Part shown: positions 30,901 to 42,551 of the stretch, one piece after another
Layout of the letters: every line of letters begins with the position of its first letter
Numbering within the stretch: the stretch's first letter is position 1
Assembly: GCA_001643675.2 (NCBI GenBank)
Contig: LSRY02000061.1
Location: 186,001 to 250,000 of the forward strand
Source: Monocercomonoides exilis
Lineage: Eukaryota; Preaxostyla; Oxymonadida; Polymastigidae
Direction: 5' to 3'
DNA: 64,000 bases
Made by a program: the position numbers and the translations under genes
Notes under the pieces: model-generated
What the model was told of the DNA's origin: nothing
Database searches by the model: none
What the model saw: the letters and a program-made list of their open reading frames with translations, nothing else

Positions 30901-33072
30901 ACAAAAGGAAAATTGATGAAATTGGAGAATTGTTTGGATGTGAAAATGGACAGCTGCGTTTTTGATGGAAGTGAAAAGGAAAGAAATGAGCAATATTTGA
31001 ATTCAGGAGAAGAGTTGTGCAGATGGGGTGGATCTGTCGTGGATGTTGTGAAGAGTTCTGTGATGATGAAAGACACAACAATATCGAATTCACCAGAAGG
31101 TGGAATAACAATTAGTGGAGGAAATGTGATAATTGAGAAAGGAGAGTTTTTGGACAACAATCCTTTCATCGAAAAATATCCCTCCCTTCATCGCAACATC
31201 ATCTGTTCAGATTCAGGAATATTGAATGTTTTGAGTTTGAAAGGAGGAGATGGATTGAAGGATAATTCTTCTCTGTGGATACTGAATGAAGGATGCACAT
31301 TGGGAGGGATTGCTTCAGAGAGGGATTCATCATTCTTCATCCCTGTGTTGGAGAGTGTGTCAAGCGAGGAAGATGAAGGAGAGATAAAGCTGACGTTCAC
31401 TGGGTCTCTGCTTCTGCCATGCAACTTGTCATTCGAGTTAATATCGAAAGTGGGAGATGTGGATGTGATTGACAGATACACGTTTTGTTCAGATGAGCAT
31501 GTGAATGAGAGCAGTGCAGTTGGAAGGATTCCGTCAAGTGTGGTGAAATCGGCTGCAGAGGAAGCAGAGGTGTCGGTGTGCATCTTGTTTGGCAAGGCAG
31601 ACTCTCCTTCGTCAACACAATCTTTCATTCTTAAGAACAGAAGCGAGCCCAAGGCTAATGGAGATGAAAGGATTGTTGAAGGAGGAAAAGAAGGGAAATT
31701 ATCTTGGGCTTTTATAATTGCAATAATATTTGTTGTTTTGTTTTTGATTGTTCTTTTCGTTGCAATTGCCTTTATTGTTCGTTGGAAAAAGCAAAAGAGA
31801 AGAACAAAAGAGCTGGAAGTGATTGTGGAAGACACCGTGAAGAAGGATCCAAAAGCATTTGAGATGGTGACGATGGAGATGTCACCTGAGGAGCAGTGGA
31901 GGAGAGCAGAGAGAGAAGCTGAAAAGAAGAATGAAGAAAACATGAAGAAGAGGGCGTATGACAAGACATTGGGACATTCTGAGTCATCTGAGCATTTGTT
32001 GAGTGAGAGTGGATCGACTGAATATATTCTGGGGAAGGACTCAGACAAGATCCCTCAATGGGTGCTGGAGAAAGATGAAGAAGAAGAGATAAGGAAGAGA
32101 ACACCATCTCCATCCGTCTCATCCACTTCAACCACAGACACTTCAGATACAGACACAACATTTGTTCGAGGGGAGGACCTGTGCCCAACAACATCATCGA
32201 TGTCGAATCTTGTCGATGCCATGGCCTGTTCATCACCTCATGAGAAGCTGATTGTGGATTTGAGGGATTCTTTGTTCATGCTGCTTCATGGAAAGAATAA
32301 GACAAAGGAAATGGAGATTGGCACCCTGCAGGAGAGGGAGATGACAGCTGCCCAAATCCTATTCTGGGTTGCGAATGGAGCACTCCATTCATTTGATGAA
32401 ATGGAAAACCCGCTTCAGTCATTGGACAATCTGAGTTCTCATATTGTTCTTTTCTCTGAGCACATGGTCATCTGCCTTGCGATGCACTCTGGCTATTCTT
32501 CTGATGATTCAGATTCCTCCTCAACTTCCTCGTCCTCCACCATTGCTACATCATCATCTGACATTTCGTTGATGAGCGAGAGATTCACAGACTCACCTCC
32601 GCCCTCATCTGCCTTTGAGGACGAGCTTGACAATAGAGATGAGTGTTTGAGATGGAAGGCGCCAGAACTGTTGAATGGACAAAAGAAGCACGCAACGAAG
32701 AAGACGATTGTGTTCTCGATTGGGATGATGCTGTGGGAGTGTCTGACGCTTCAGGTTCCATTTGGGGAGTATGAGGCAGAGGTGGCTGGACAGAAGATTA
32801 TGAATGGTGCAAGGCCAGAAATTGAATCGATTCAAAACTCCAAACTGGCAAATCTTGTGAAGAGCACGCTTTCGTCAACAGTGTCAGACAGACCATCTCT
32901 TGCGTTTCTCAAAAGCGAATACATCCGACTTTTCCCTCAAAACGCATCCAGATTCACAGTTTCTGATGCAATAAACTTGATGGTTGAGTCGAATTGCAGC
33001 GAATACAACAATGGTAGCTGCTCGACAAAGAAAGCCAGCAGGACCACAAATCAAACATTGTTTGAGCAGTAG
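24938..33072 (+). CDS. Giant type I membrane beta-helix protein with C-terminal pseudokinase (about 2,700 aa; frame change near 25312-25351)
   Basis: The signal peptide (MMSGMCLLVISICVHC) and a charged N-terminal stretch are in one frame, which ends with TGA at 25349-25351. The main frame is open from 25312 to TAG at 33072, so a frameshift or small intron must join them. The ectodomain starts with Cys-rich strands (GGAIF, GCGGGIL, NGGGICV, YGGGLYC). Four modules follow, with CG-x-C/PC signatures near main-frame residues 486, 846, 1243 and 1624. The last module and everything after it parallel the 9188-21109 protein: AKVGNDIFVECF, then LWILNEGCTLGG, then a transmembrane helix near 2125-2148. 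The tail has a degenerate kinase domain (about 2310-2533): LRWKAPELL, then MMLWECLTLQVPFGEY, with no HRD or DFG. It is a paralogue with half the modules. Function is unknown; a surface receptor pseudokinase is inferred. Confidence 0.82.
25312..25351 (+). other. Frame junction in the second giant receptor gene
   Basis: The signal-peptide frame (codons starting at position 2 mod 3) runs to TGA at 25349. The receptor frame (1 mod 3) is free of stops only from 25312. The two overlap by 40 nt without a join in one frame. The only intron I can fit that changes frame correctly is 25290-25357 (68 nt, GTGAAA to GGGAG), and its splice sites are poor. A single-base indel in the T-rich stretch is the simpler explanation. 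Confidence 0.6.
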
Positions 33073-34100
33073 AAATCAGTTAGGAAACTTCATTAAATGA
33101 TATTTTTGTTTCAATGCCAAAAATTCAAGAGAAGTATCGTAATTGGAAATGCCGACTCAAGTGAATTGAAAGAACTTTGGCATTCTGTTATCTTAATTTG
33201 CAAAAAGAAAATGATGAAGCTGTGATAACTTCATTGAGCATGAATCAGAATTAATCGCGATCAGGATATGCAACGTTATGCATTTGTTAATGTTTCTAAT
33301 TTAAAAAAGAAAATAAGCTTGATTGAAATAATAGCTGAATTCAAGTTTATTTCTATTATGTAATTTGAACACTTATGTTTGTTTTGTTTTGTTTTTGAGA
33401 AGGCAGAATGGTTTTTGCAGAAGAATCGACATTCTCAACGGCAGAATGTGTTTTTTCTGTAAAATATGTTTTTTGTCTTTTCCTCTCCAAGGAGAAGTTT
33501 TTTTGTGTGTTTGTATGTATATTCATTTATTAATATGTATTTTTTCAAACAAACCTATTTCTTTATGATTGAGTTGCATGACATGCAATGATTCATCAAA
33601 GCATTCTGGTTATGTATTTATAAAAGAGTATGTATTTTATTCTCCTTTGCTACTCTTTGATGTGACGTATTGTCAGTAACATATGTGTATGTTATTTGTT
33701 CTTCTTATGTTATGAATCATTATCACAAATGCAGTTTATATCAATATTTGATTAGCCAAATATGGATAACTATTCTCTATCACTTCATTCTTTTCAAAAT
33801 CAATAACTACACTATTTCCTCATCAATTTCGAATCTTGCATTTGTTTATCACCACGAGCGAATCTGGAATAAGGGTATGATATATGAGTTCTCAAAACAC
33901 ATCAAAACATATTTATTTGTAATTAATATGATAATTAATCATAATTATTCATGTTTATAATCATCGGAAATGCATCATTATGAATTAATAATTTTTTTCA
34001 AAAAAGGGACAATTTCAAGTTGCCATGGGTTGTGATCAAAATAGATAAATTGAAATGGCAATGATGGATCTTCAGATAACAAAGATTCATCAGCTGGATA
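33073..34100. other. Intergenic gap
   Basis: About 1 kb of AT-rich DNA following the second receptor gene. Only short unsupported open frames are present (for example 33365-33568 and 33670-33960). I looked for terminal inverted repeats of the adjacent transposase relic and saw none that I trust. Confidence 0.5.
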
Positions 34101-35101
34101 TTGTTTTCACAGACGAAGACGGAACGTGGTGGTGGTAAAACGAAAATGTTTTCAAAAACGAAGCGAAAATTTGTGTATGTTGCAGAAGAAAAAATGTTTG
34201 TTCTAAAAGGTGAAAAGTTGAACGGATATTTGCACTGCCCAAAATGCAATAGAAACAAATCTGCATATGATAACACAATTTTCTCTTGGAACAAATTGAG
34301 ATTTGGTGAAAGTTAAAGAATCAATTTATGGAATTGAAAGGGGACATATATCAAGTTCATTTCGAAAATGCTGGAAGTGAATCGGAAAACTGTTGGATTT
34401 TGGTGTTGCATCGTCAGAGTTTCTTGAATAGAAATTTGGAATTCCCATCAAAACGTAATAGAAGGAGAAGAGAAAGTGGAAACATTGATGAGGCTGTGTG
34501 GAGGAGAAGAAAAAACAAGAAGGGAAGAATAAAAGAATAAATATGGAAAATTGGTGTAGTTAAGAGGTTGGAGGGATGTGGAGCTGGTCCAAGTTGTGTG
34601 TGAGTTGTGCCTGACAGAAAAAGGGAAACTCTTCTTTCCATCATGAAAGAAACAATTCGAAGCAGTTCAACAATTATGAACATCGAGTGGAAAGCATTCT
34701 CCACTTTGGATCAATATGATTACACTCACAAAACTGTCTGCCATAAAAGACATTTTGTTGACCTTGTTTCAGGTGCATATGCCAGTACGATAGAGGGATT
34801 GTGGGGTGCATTGCGCAAATTAGTCCATCAGAATGGAGTGAGAAAATCATTGATTGCAGATCATTTGAGAATGTTTCTGTTGAAAAATTCTATGAAATTT
34901 CAATTCCAAGATATTTCACATTCTATCGTTAAGGATAAAACAGTAGAAAAACCAGAAGAAGATCTTGATGAAGAGGGAGGAGAAGAAGAAGATTCCGAAA
35001 TCCCTCAAATTGAAGATATTTTGGGAGATGAAGAAACCGAGGAAGAATCGTCAGGGCTCGAGACAGAAAAAGAAAAACTTCAGATTATGAATCATAATTG
35101 A
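34101..35101 (+). pseudogene. Decayed Merlin / IS1595 (ISXO2-like) DDE transposase
   Basis: Pieces of an ISXO2-like transposase occur in the correct order across two frames. First is a zinc-ribbon half (HCPKCNRNKSAYDNTIF, about 34231-34290, stop at 34314). Next is a helix-turn-helix (LEVNRKTVGFWCC, from about 34371) in the same frame, ending in TGA at 34425. The catalytic region is in another frame: GNIDEAVWRRRKNKKGR (first Asp, about 34480), stops at 34538 and 34601, then DRKRETLLSIM and IEWKAFSTL, then ASTIEGLWGALRK (third acidic residue). The family's second catalytic Asp, before Glu-Trp, appears replaced by Ile in NIEWKAF. An acidic extension follows to TGA at 35099. Multiple stops, a frame change and a lost catalytic residue mean it cannot make a working transposase. 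The family moves by cut-and-paste. The ends of the element are not visible. Confidence 0.8.
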
Positions 35102-35391
35102 TTTTTTAATTTTTTTCTCATTTTTTATTTTTTATCCACACATACTTCCGATGATAAAAAGCATGAGAAATGATGATTAATAATCATATTTAAAATAAAT
35201 AAATAAGTTTCAAGATGTTTTGAAAACTCGTACATCATACCCATATGCCACAATATTCTTCTTTGAATGTGATGCTCAAAAAATAAAAATGAACTGCTAA
35301 TTCAACATTTTTTCTACAAGAATATATATTTATGGGACAGCAAAACAAAAGAAAATCAGATATCTTTGCTATTTAGCTGCGCCATTGTTTT

Positions 35392-38300
35392 ATGAATGCT
35401 GCATCCTCATGCAGAGATGGAATGGTATCGCGCTTATTTGATGCCTTTGTGCATGTGTCGTTTGCAGACTGCCAGCCGATGAAAGAATCACTTTTGCAAG
35501 CAGGACCCGCACCAGGTGGGAAAGAGTCAATTGTAGATGAGCACAGAGAACTACATGAAATGTGTTGGTGGGATTGGAAGCCATCTGTGCTGTATGGGTT
35601 TGAAGCCAACAAGCGGACCAATTTAGCATCAATTTGCGAGTTTTGCTTCCCCGAGCGAAGGTCTTGCTTGACGCGCAAATTCCAACCAAAGTGTGCATTG
35701 CCATTTTGTGTTGCATGAACTTTAAAGATTTATCCTGCGAATTCTCTTTCTTTCTTTTTTTTCTTTCATTTTTTCAATTTCTCCAATATTTTTTGCTTGT
35801 GTCTTTGAGCAGTGACCGGTTTGTATTCTGCTTGACGAACGAGGAAGATGAGAAGCAGTATGGATTTTGTCTTCGCTTTTCTCTGTCGGAGCAGCGCCCG
35901 CCAGAGTGCCTGTGCCTTGTGACGGAGTATATGTGGGAAGAGCCGATGTTCCAGCTGCTGTCGCGTCTTCAGTCGCTTTATCTGGGGTCTGATCTCTTTT
36001 GCCGTGCAGCGTTACCTACGTCTGCAGAACTGTCTGTGCTGTACGGAGCGGTGCTGGAGGATGTGGCAGCCAGCTGCGCTTGGGCTGGAGGAGAGCAGGT
36101 TGTTGGATTGAAGCTTCCTGTCCAGTCGTCGAAAGCATTGTCGAACTGCAGAGGCACATCGAGGCTTGAAAGGAGCTGGAGGGAGATTCCGAGCATGCCA
36201 TTTCTGGAGGTGAACGAAGTGGACGTGGAGTGGATTGTGACGCAAGTTCCGGCGAGCTGTGTGGTGCAGCTGCATTTGTGGATGCTGGCAGAAGGGTCTG
36301 TTCTTGTTGTATCGTCTTCTGCGGCAAAGACACCGCTTTGTGCAGCGAGTGCAGCAGCAACAGCGCTGCGGAGTCTTCTGTGTCCGCTGCGATGGAAAGG
36401 GGTGTTCATCCCTGTTCTGCCCGATGGGCTGCACGGGATGGTCGGGGCACCTGTGCCGTATGTGATTGGGATGCTGGACAGCAGCCTGAGCGGCAGAGAG
36501 GTGCTTGTGGGCGACAGCGTGGCAATTCTGTGGCTCGAAGGACGGACGGTGCTGTGGCCGTCAGCTGCACACTCCAAGCAAGGAATGGCTGGTGCAGCAG
36601 AGTCAGCGAGGCAGCTGGGAAAGCAGAGGCTGATGAGACAGACAAGCCTGTCTGGGCAGAACTCGTCGCCGCAGCTGGACGATCGCGCTCTGCTGTCGTC
36701 TTCTGTCATCCGCACGCTGCTTGCCTCAACCCGCTTCACACTCTCTGCGCCGCCACTTGTCACTGTCTCGTTTCCAGCGCTGGACAGACTTTGCGAAGCG
36801 CTTCGTGGAATAGCCGGGGAGCTGCAGCTGATCAACTCTCGCTCGCTCAACACCTCGCGAAAGATGCACTCTCAGCTGCCTGCACATTCTCCTTCTCCAC
36901 TGCCTTTTTCCTCATCCAATGCACATCTACCTCATTCACCATCTCCAGGCACACGAACTGGGGCAGTGGATTCTCCTTCACCTGAACCTGCTCTTTTGTC
37001 TGCATCTGCATCCACGTTGTTGAGAAGTGATGTGTCTGAGATGCACATCTCAAATGCCGAGAAGTTACCATCATCGATGCAATGTGTGGAGTTATCTTCA
37101 ACTAATTCTGCTTCTGTTGATGCTTCTCTTCTGTCTTCCCGTGAAATGGCCTGCCAGCCAAATGACAGTTCAGCAGTGAAATTTTCTGATGCTTGGCAAC
37201 AATCACCCAAGAGATCTCCTTCTGCTTTGTCTTCTTCGTCTTTTGCACAACCTCCAAAAGCTGAGAATGTGCCTGGTGAAAGGTCCAGCTCAAAAAGAGA
37301 AAAGAATTCACGCGAAACTGCTGAAGGCAGAAGTCAGAGTGAAAAGTCTGCTTTGATGCAGGAAGAAAACAGAAGAGACGAAAAGGATGAGGCCGCGAAG
37401 GACAATGAGAGAAATTCAGAAGAGCCAAACGAAGCAAAAAACAACAAGATTTCAGTTCGTTTTATGAAACAGACAGAAGAGCGAACAACCGAGCAGAAGA
37501 AAACGGACACAACAGCCGATTTGAGCAGAAGGATGGAAACGAAGCCAAATCGCTCTATTTGTTCATTTTTGAGGCAGGCTGAACGAGTGAAGTGGCTGCA
37601 GCGGTGCATCTTCTATCACTTCTTCTCGTTCCACGCTTTTCTTCTGATGCCTTCTGTTGGCGCTGCGAAGGGAAAACAGGCAGAAACACCAGGACAAAAC
37701 ACAAGGCAAAGCGAAGGCATTGCAAATGGAGCAGAAAATGAGATGAAGAATAGAAGCGTTCGATGCAGAGGCATTTCTGAATGTGTGCTGACAGAATTCA
37801 AAAAATGCAATTCTCATTGTCACAACGTGGGGAGTGACAGAAGTTGCCCAACAGACTTTGGAGAAGAAGAGCAGCTAAATGGTGAATGGGAGAGGGAGAT
37901 GCATTCAGTTCTGGATGAGTTTGGGTGCAGGCACAGCACACAGTTCTTCAGTGGCTGGAGAGGCATTTGCAGACAGCACAGTCGGTTGGGCAGGAGATGG
38001 AGTGCGTGCAGTGCGAGTGTGTTGGACGAGCTGCCGTGCAAGCGCGTGCTGATGCCGACATTTGGAGCAGCGAGACGGAGCAGAGCAAAGCTGAAGGAGC
38101 TTCGAGAGAGGAGGAGGAGAAAGGGAGAGGGAAAAGGAGGAGTGAAGGGGAAAAGTGCAGGTGCGAAAGAGAAGTGGCGAGTGGCTGTGAATGAAGAGAG
38201 ATATGTTGCAGCACTTCTGAAGAACTGCAGCATTCAGCTGCCATCCCCTTCGCCATCTCCTGCTTCATCTCCTTCATCATCTCTATTCCTTTCGCCTTCT

Positions 38301-41300
38301 CCCTCAGCAGCTCCCTCAGCATTGTCGATGTCTGACGAGTTGCGTGTGTCTCCGCTGTGCTCGTCGCCTTCTGCGCTGCGATGCTTTTTAGAGGCATTTG
38401 TGTCGACGAGTCTGTTTCGGGATGCAGTCGACACAGTCGTTCGCCTCCGAAAAAAAGCAGCTGAAGAAGAAGAGAAAGAAGAGAAAGAAGAGAAACAGAA
38501 AGAGAAAGAGAAACTTGGAAAGATAAGCTCTGCCAGACATACTCCAATCACAAAAGATTGCTCTGCATTGGATGCGTTGGGTGTTCTGAAAGACGATGCA
38601 GATGAGCAACAAGAGAATGAACCAGCTGAGCTGATCAGTGCAAATGCAGCAGAAAGCAGACGTGACAGGCAATTGGACCGAATGGCATCTGCAGACGAAC
38701 CAACTGAAGAAGCAAAGAAAGACAACAAAAAGAAGAGAAGAAGCCATTCGGTGGATGTGGCTGAGCTGAGCGCTGCTGAGAAGCAGAGGCAGGGTGGCAC
38801 AGCGATGCTGCCTGAGGAAGGCAGGGCGGGTGCTGCTGTGTGGTGTGGGTGTGCTGAGGATGTTGTGCTCAGCGAATACGAACTGGCAGACTTTGTGGAC
38901 GAGGAGATTGTCTTCCTCAACGCCATCTGCCACCACAGCAGCACCAAAAAGGCACATCCAAAGCGGAGGAAAGAGCAGACGCAGAGTCAGTCACAAATCG
39001 TGTTTTCGTGCTGCAATTCAACAGATCCTCATTCGCTCTCGCTTTCCTTCGCCCTTCCGCTCGCACAAACTTCGTCTTCTCGTGCTTCACCTCCGTCTTC
39101 GCTGTGCCCTCCCGCCAGATCAGCTGGCACTCCGCCGCACCTCCTCCAGTCTTCCTCTTCTTCGCCATCGCTTTTGCCGAAAGGAATGCCGTCGTCTTCG
39201 CCGCTTCATTTTCAGCAGCAAAAGGCAGATGAACCGTCTCATTCTGAATGGCTTGACTTGGGCGCATTGGATTCAGACACTGCAAAGTCTGCTTCATTGG
39301 CCAACAAAAACAGCATTTTTGCTTCTTCTTTTTCTTCTTTGCCAACGATCAATTCATCTTCATCCATTCACTCACAAACAAAACAGCTGAAACAAGATCA
39401 ATCATCCTCATCACATCGTCCACCACATCGTCCATCTCCTTCGTCATCTCCTCTTCCACCTTCTCTTCCGTCTCCTCCGCCGCGTTCTTCTGCTCGTCCT
39501 CCTCCGCCACCTCGTGTGCTGCCTGCTCAGATGCAGCCACCGTTTGTGTCGCATCTCTTTGCGATGTTTGCTACTGGGCGCATCGACCACCATCCGCTGC
39601 ATCTTCCACAGCCATCCGCTCGCAGAGCAGCAGGCAGCGTGTCTGGGAAGAGCGAAGAGAGCACACCGAAGACAGACAAAGCAGCAGGTGCAGATGCAAG
39701 TGCAGATGATGCGACTGCTGTTCTCCTCCATCCCCATCCACATCGCGTGGCACCACCACCCACACCTCCTCCTCTGCAGCACTCGCACACAGCTGCTGGC
39801 AACACGCACAGCAGCAGCAGAGCACATTTGGCAGCATGTGCAAGCAGCTCTGACTTGAGTGTGCTGTCGGGTGGTGGCAATGCCCCGCCATTCCATTCGG
39901 CAAGCTCCTCTGCTTCAAGTTTTGGGAAGAGCGATCTGTCGCAGTCCAGCCAGCACCATGCAAAGTCGGCATCGCTCTCGTTTGCTGCCTTCAAGTCGTC
40001 ATTTGCATCGTCGCTGGCGTCGCTGAAGGAGATTCTGACTTCGCCGAGTTCTTCCACTCCAAACAGCATTGACACTCCAGCAGCTCATTCACAGTCATCT
40101 TCATATCGCTCATCTCACTCAACTGCATTTCAGTCAGCTCACCATCATCCTCCCTCTCCTTCTCCTTCGCCTTCTCCCTCTCCTTCCCCATCTCCTTCAC
40201 ATTCACAAGCTCGTCTGCGCCCACTTCATTCTGCGCCACCTCCACCGCCTCCTCCTCCTCCTCCTCCTCCACCTCCTCCTCCACGTCGCCCATCTTCCAC
40301 TCCAATCTCTCAGCCAGCGATGCACACTCGCTCGCTGACTGAGCTGCCTCATTCGTCGTCGTGTCTGCTGCAGTCAGTCCGAACAGCCACTCTGGCACCT
40401 TCATCTCCCTCGCCTTCTCCAAAGATATCTTCACCATCTTCACCATCCTCTCCCTCTCGTTGTGCTTCACAGCCAACTTTACCCCCTCCGCCTTATCGTC
40501 CAGCAGGAATGAAGAGCAACCAGATGAAGAAGATAGGATCGCTGCTCAAAATAACACAAACAGCAAACGATTCAGCTGGAGTGTCTTCGACAGACAGAAC
40601 AACGTGGAATGAAAGAGAGAGAAATACAGACACACAAATGCAATCAGATGGGAAGCAGAACGCATTTCCAAGCGAAACAGAAACTGGTCTGAATGAAAGC
40701 GATTCGAGAATCAGTGAAGATGCAGCCGCATCTTCTTCTTTTGTATCTTCTTTTTCTCCATCAACACTTTCGCTGGAGGGTTTTGCTGGAGGAGATGATG
40801 GCAGCTGCACGTCTGATTCGATGGGAGAAGGAAACGAGCAAAGAAAAGAAGAAAGAGAAACATCAGAGCAGACGATGGGGGAGCCACCAGATGAATGCTT
40901 TGAGACAAACAACAAAACACTTTCTGCAGAAGAAGAACAGCAGACTTTGAAGGAGCAAGCATTGTCTTGTGAAGAAGAACTGAATGAAGAGAAAGCAGAT
41001 GGTGCAGACACAAAAGCAACTGACTTGCATCAAACAGACAGCACACATTCACAGAATGAAGAATTGGCAAATGATGAAGGCGAAGAAGGAACAAATCAAC
41101 TGATTTGCCCTTCACGGTTTAATTCAGAAGATGGGAACGAGTTGCATTTACCGCATTCTTCAAGCGCACAACAAAAGGAGAGACCCACCGCCCAGCCAGC
41201 AGAGCAAATATTGTCTACGCTTGATGCACAGGAAAGCGCGATTGAACAGTCTTATTCTCCAGAAAGTGTGTCAGAAGCTGAAGCAACAACTTTGCCGAAT

Positions 41301-41495
41301 CAAACACTCAACGATTGCTCTTTCAGCATCTTTGAACATTCTCCGCTTTCTCTTTCTTTTGATTTGGCAAATGGCTCAGCTGAGAGAGAGGATGAAGAAC
41401 TTGTTTGTGGTGCGGCACAGACAATTGTGTCATCTGCTGAAAGAGCTGAGTGGTTGTCGCCACAATCATTTTCGATTGAAAGCGAGGTGGAGTGA
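35392..41495 (+). CDS. DENN-domain protein, predicted Rab guanine-nucleotide exchange factor (about 1,993 aa, 2 exons)
   Basis: Exons are 35392-35690 and 35813-41495. The join is in frame (codon aa|t), giving a continuous uDENN region: MVSRLFDAFVHVSF, then CEFCFPERRSC, then DRFVFCLTNEEDEKQYGFCL. A cDENN core follows at nt about 36180-36480: PFLEVNEVDVEWIV, LVVSSSAAKTPLCAA, LLCPLRWKGVFIPVLPDGL, PYVIGMLDSS. DENN modules activate Rab GTPases in membrane traffic. A dDENN part is not obvious; SALRCFLEAFVSTSLFRDAV (about 38370) is a candidate. The remaining C-terminal half is low complexity: Ser/Pro runs, a stretch of about 18 prolines (nt about 40230-40285) and acidic/Gln-rich ends. Start choice: the first ATG of exon 1, directly before a DENN-like opening. 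The coding DNA is clearly more GC-rich than its flanks. Stop is TGA. Confidence 0.85.
35691..35812 (+). other. Intron in the DENN-domain gene
   Basis: 122 nt, starting GTGTGCATTG and ending in a T-rich tract with TTTGAGCAG. Its removal restores a continuous uDENN sequence across a change of reading frame, which supports both splice sites. Confidence 0.8.
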
Positions 41496-42551
41496 TTGGA
41501 TTGATCGAATACGCATCGGAAAGAGTTCCTTTTTTGCAATGTGCAGCAGGTGAACTATTCTGTTTTTGTTCTCATTTTCTTTCATTGTTTTACGTGTTTC
41601 GAATAAAAAAAAGAGGAACAAAAAAATACACTTCTTTTTTGGGAAAAAATTCAGTTTGAGTTTGATGCAAACAATATCAAAGAAATTCTCCATCTTTTCT
41701 TCCAAAGAGCCAAATGAAAGATAATTCACTGTCTTGAATCAAATATTAAAATCAACTCTTTCATTTGCCAAAACAAATGAAGTGAATCTCAACTGAAACT
41801 CTGAACAAAAGCCATAAACAGTGTTTAACAGAGAGAAAAGCAGAGTAATCTCAAAGCCAATTTGTTGTTCTTCCACATCTTCCCTGACAACTTGTTATTA
41901 TCAATTGCAAGCCTAGCGATATGAGAAACATAGAAAAGATTTAATTCCTGAAAATGCGCACAACTCTTCAAACAATTTTTCTGTTCAACATGTCGAATAG
42001 CTCATTTTCGTTTAAGTTTCAGTTAGTGCTAAACAAATGTTCGTTGGAGAAGTTATGAAAGGAAAAAGAATGAGATGTAATGTTTAGGACTTTTTTTGAA
42101 CGAACTTTAGAAATTTCTTGTTATCGACTGCTTTGCTTGTTTTGGAATTGCTAAAATGGGTATAAACTCGAGAAACTCATTCTTTTTTGAATCGAATTGA
42201 TATGTCATTTCTGCATGGATGCTTGTAGGTTTTCAAACATTTTTTTGACGAAAAACAGAAAAAGAAAAGATGATAGAACAGGTGACAAATAGCCAACATA
42301 GAAAAACAATTCTGAACATGATTAAGTATCTAGAATTGTTCAAAAAAACCAAACTCTCTTGTATGCTCACTTTTGTATCTTTGAATTTGAATTGATTGTC
42401 TATTGTTATCCATAATTTGTGGAGCTCTACTCTCCTTTTGAATCACTTTGCAGATACATGAATGAAGAATGATACTCAAGGAAAAAAAGATTAAATATTT
42501 CAATACTATTATCAGCATGTTGGGCTTTCTATTATGGAAAAAATAGCTTTT
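41496..42551. other. Convergent intergenic gap
   Basis: About 1.05 kb of AT-rich DNA between the 3' ends of the DENN gene (+) and an unrecognised minus-strand gene. No supported coding or RNA feature is seen. Confidence 0.5.

Noticed and set aside
31188..32048. 286-codon minus-strand frame
   Set aside because: Antisense to the transmembrane and cytosolic part of the second giant receptor, which has clear homology to its paralogue.
34607..35101. An intact small transposase gene starting at 34607
   Set aside because: The catalytic region upstream is in the same frame but separated by stops, and the zinc ribbon and helix-turn-helix are in another frame, so this is the 3' fragment of a pseudogene.
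35978..36853. 291-codon minus-strand frame opposite the DENN core
   Set aside because: It lies exactly antisense to the conserved cDENN region, whose frame is clear; the GC-rich sequence simply lacks stops on the other strand.
38234..38947. 237-codon minus-strand Ser/Phe-rich frame
   Set aside because: Antisense to the acidic and Ser/Arg-rich DENN tail; no domain or start context.
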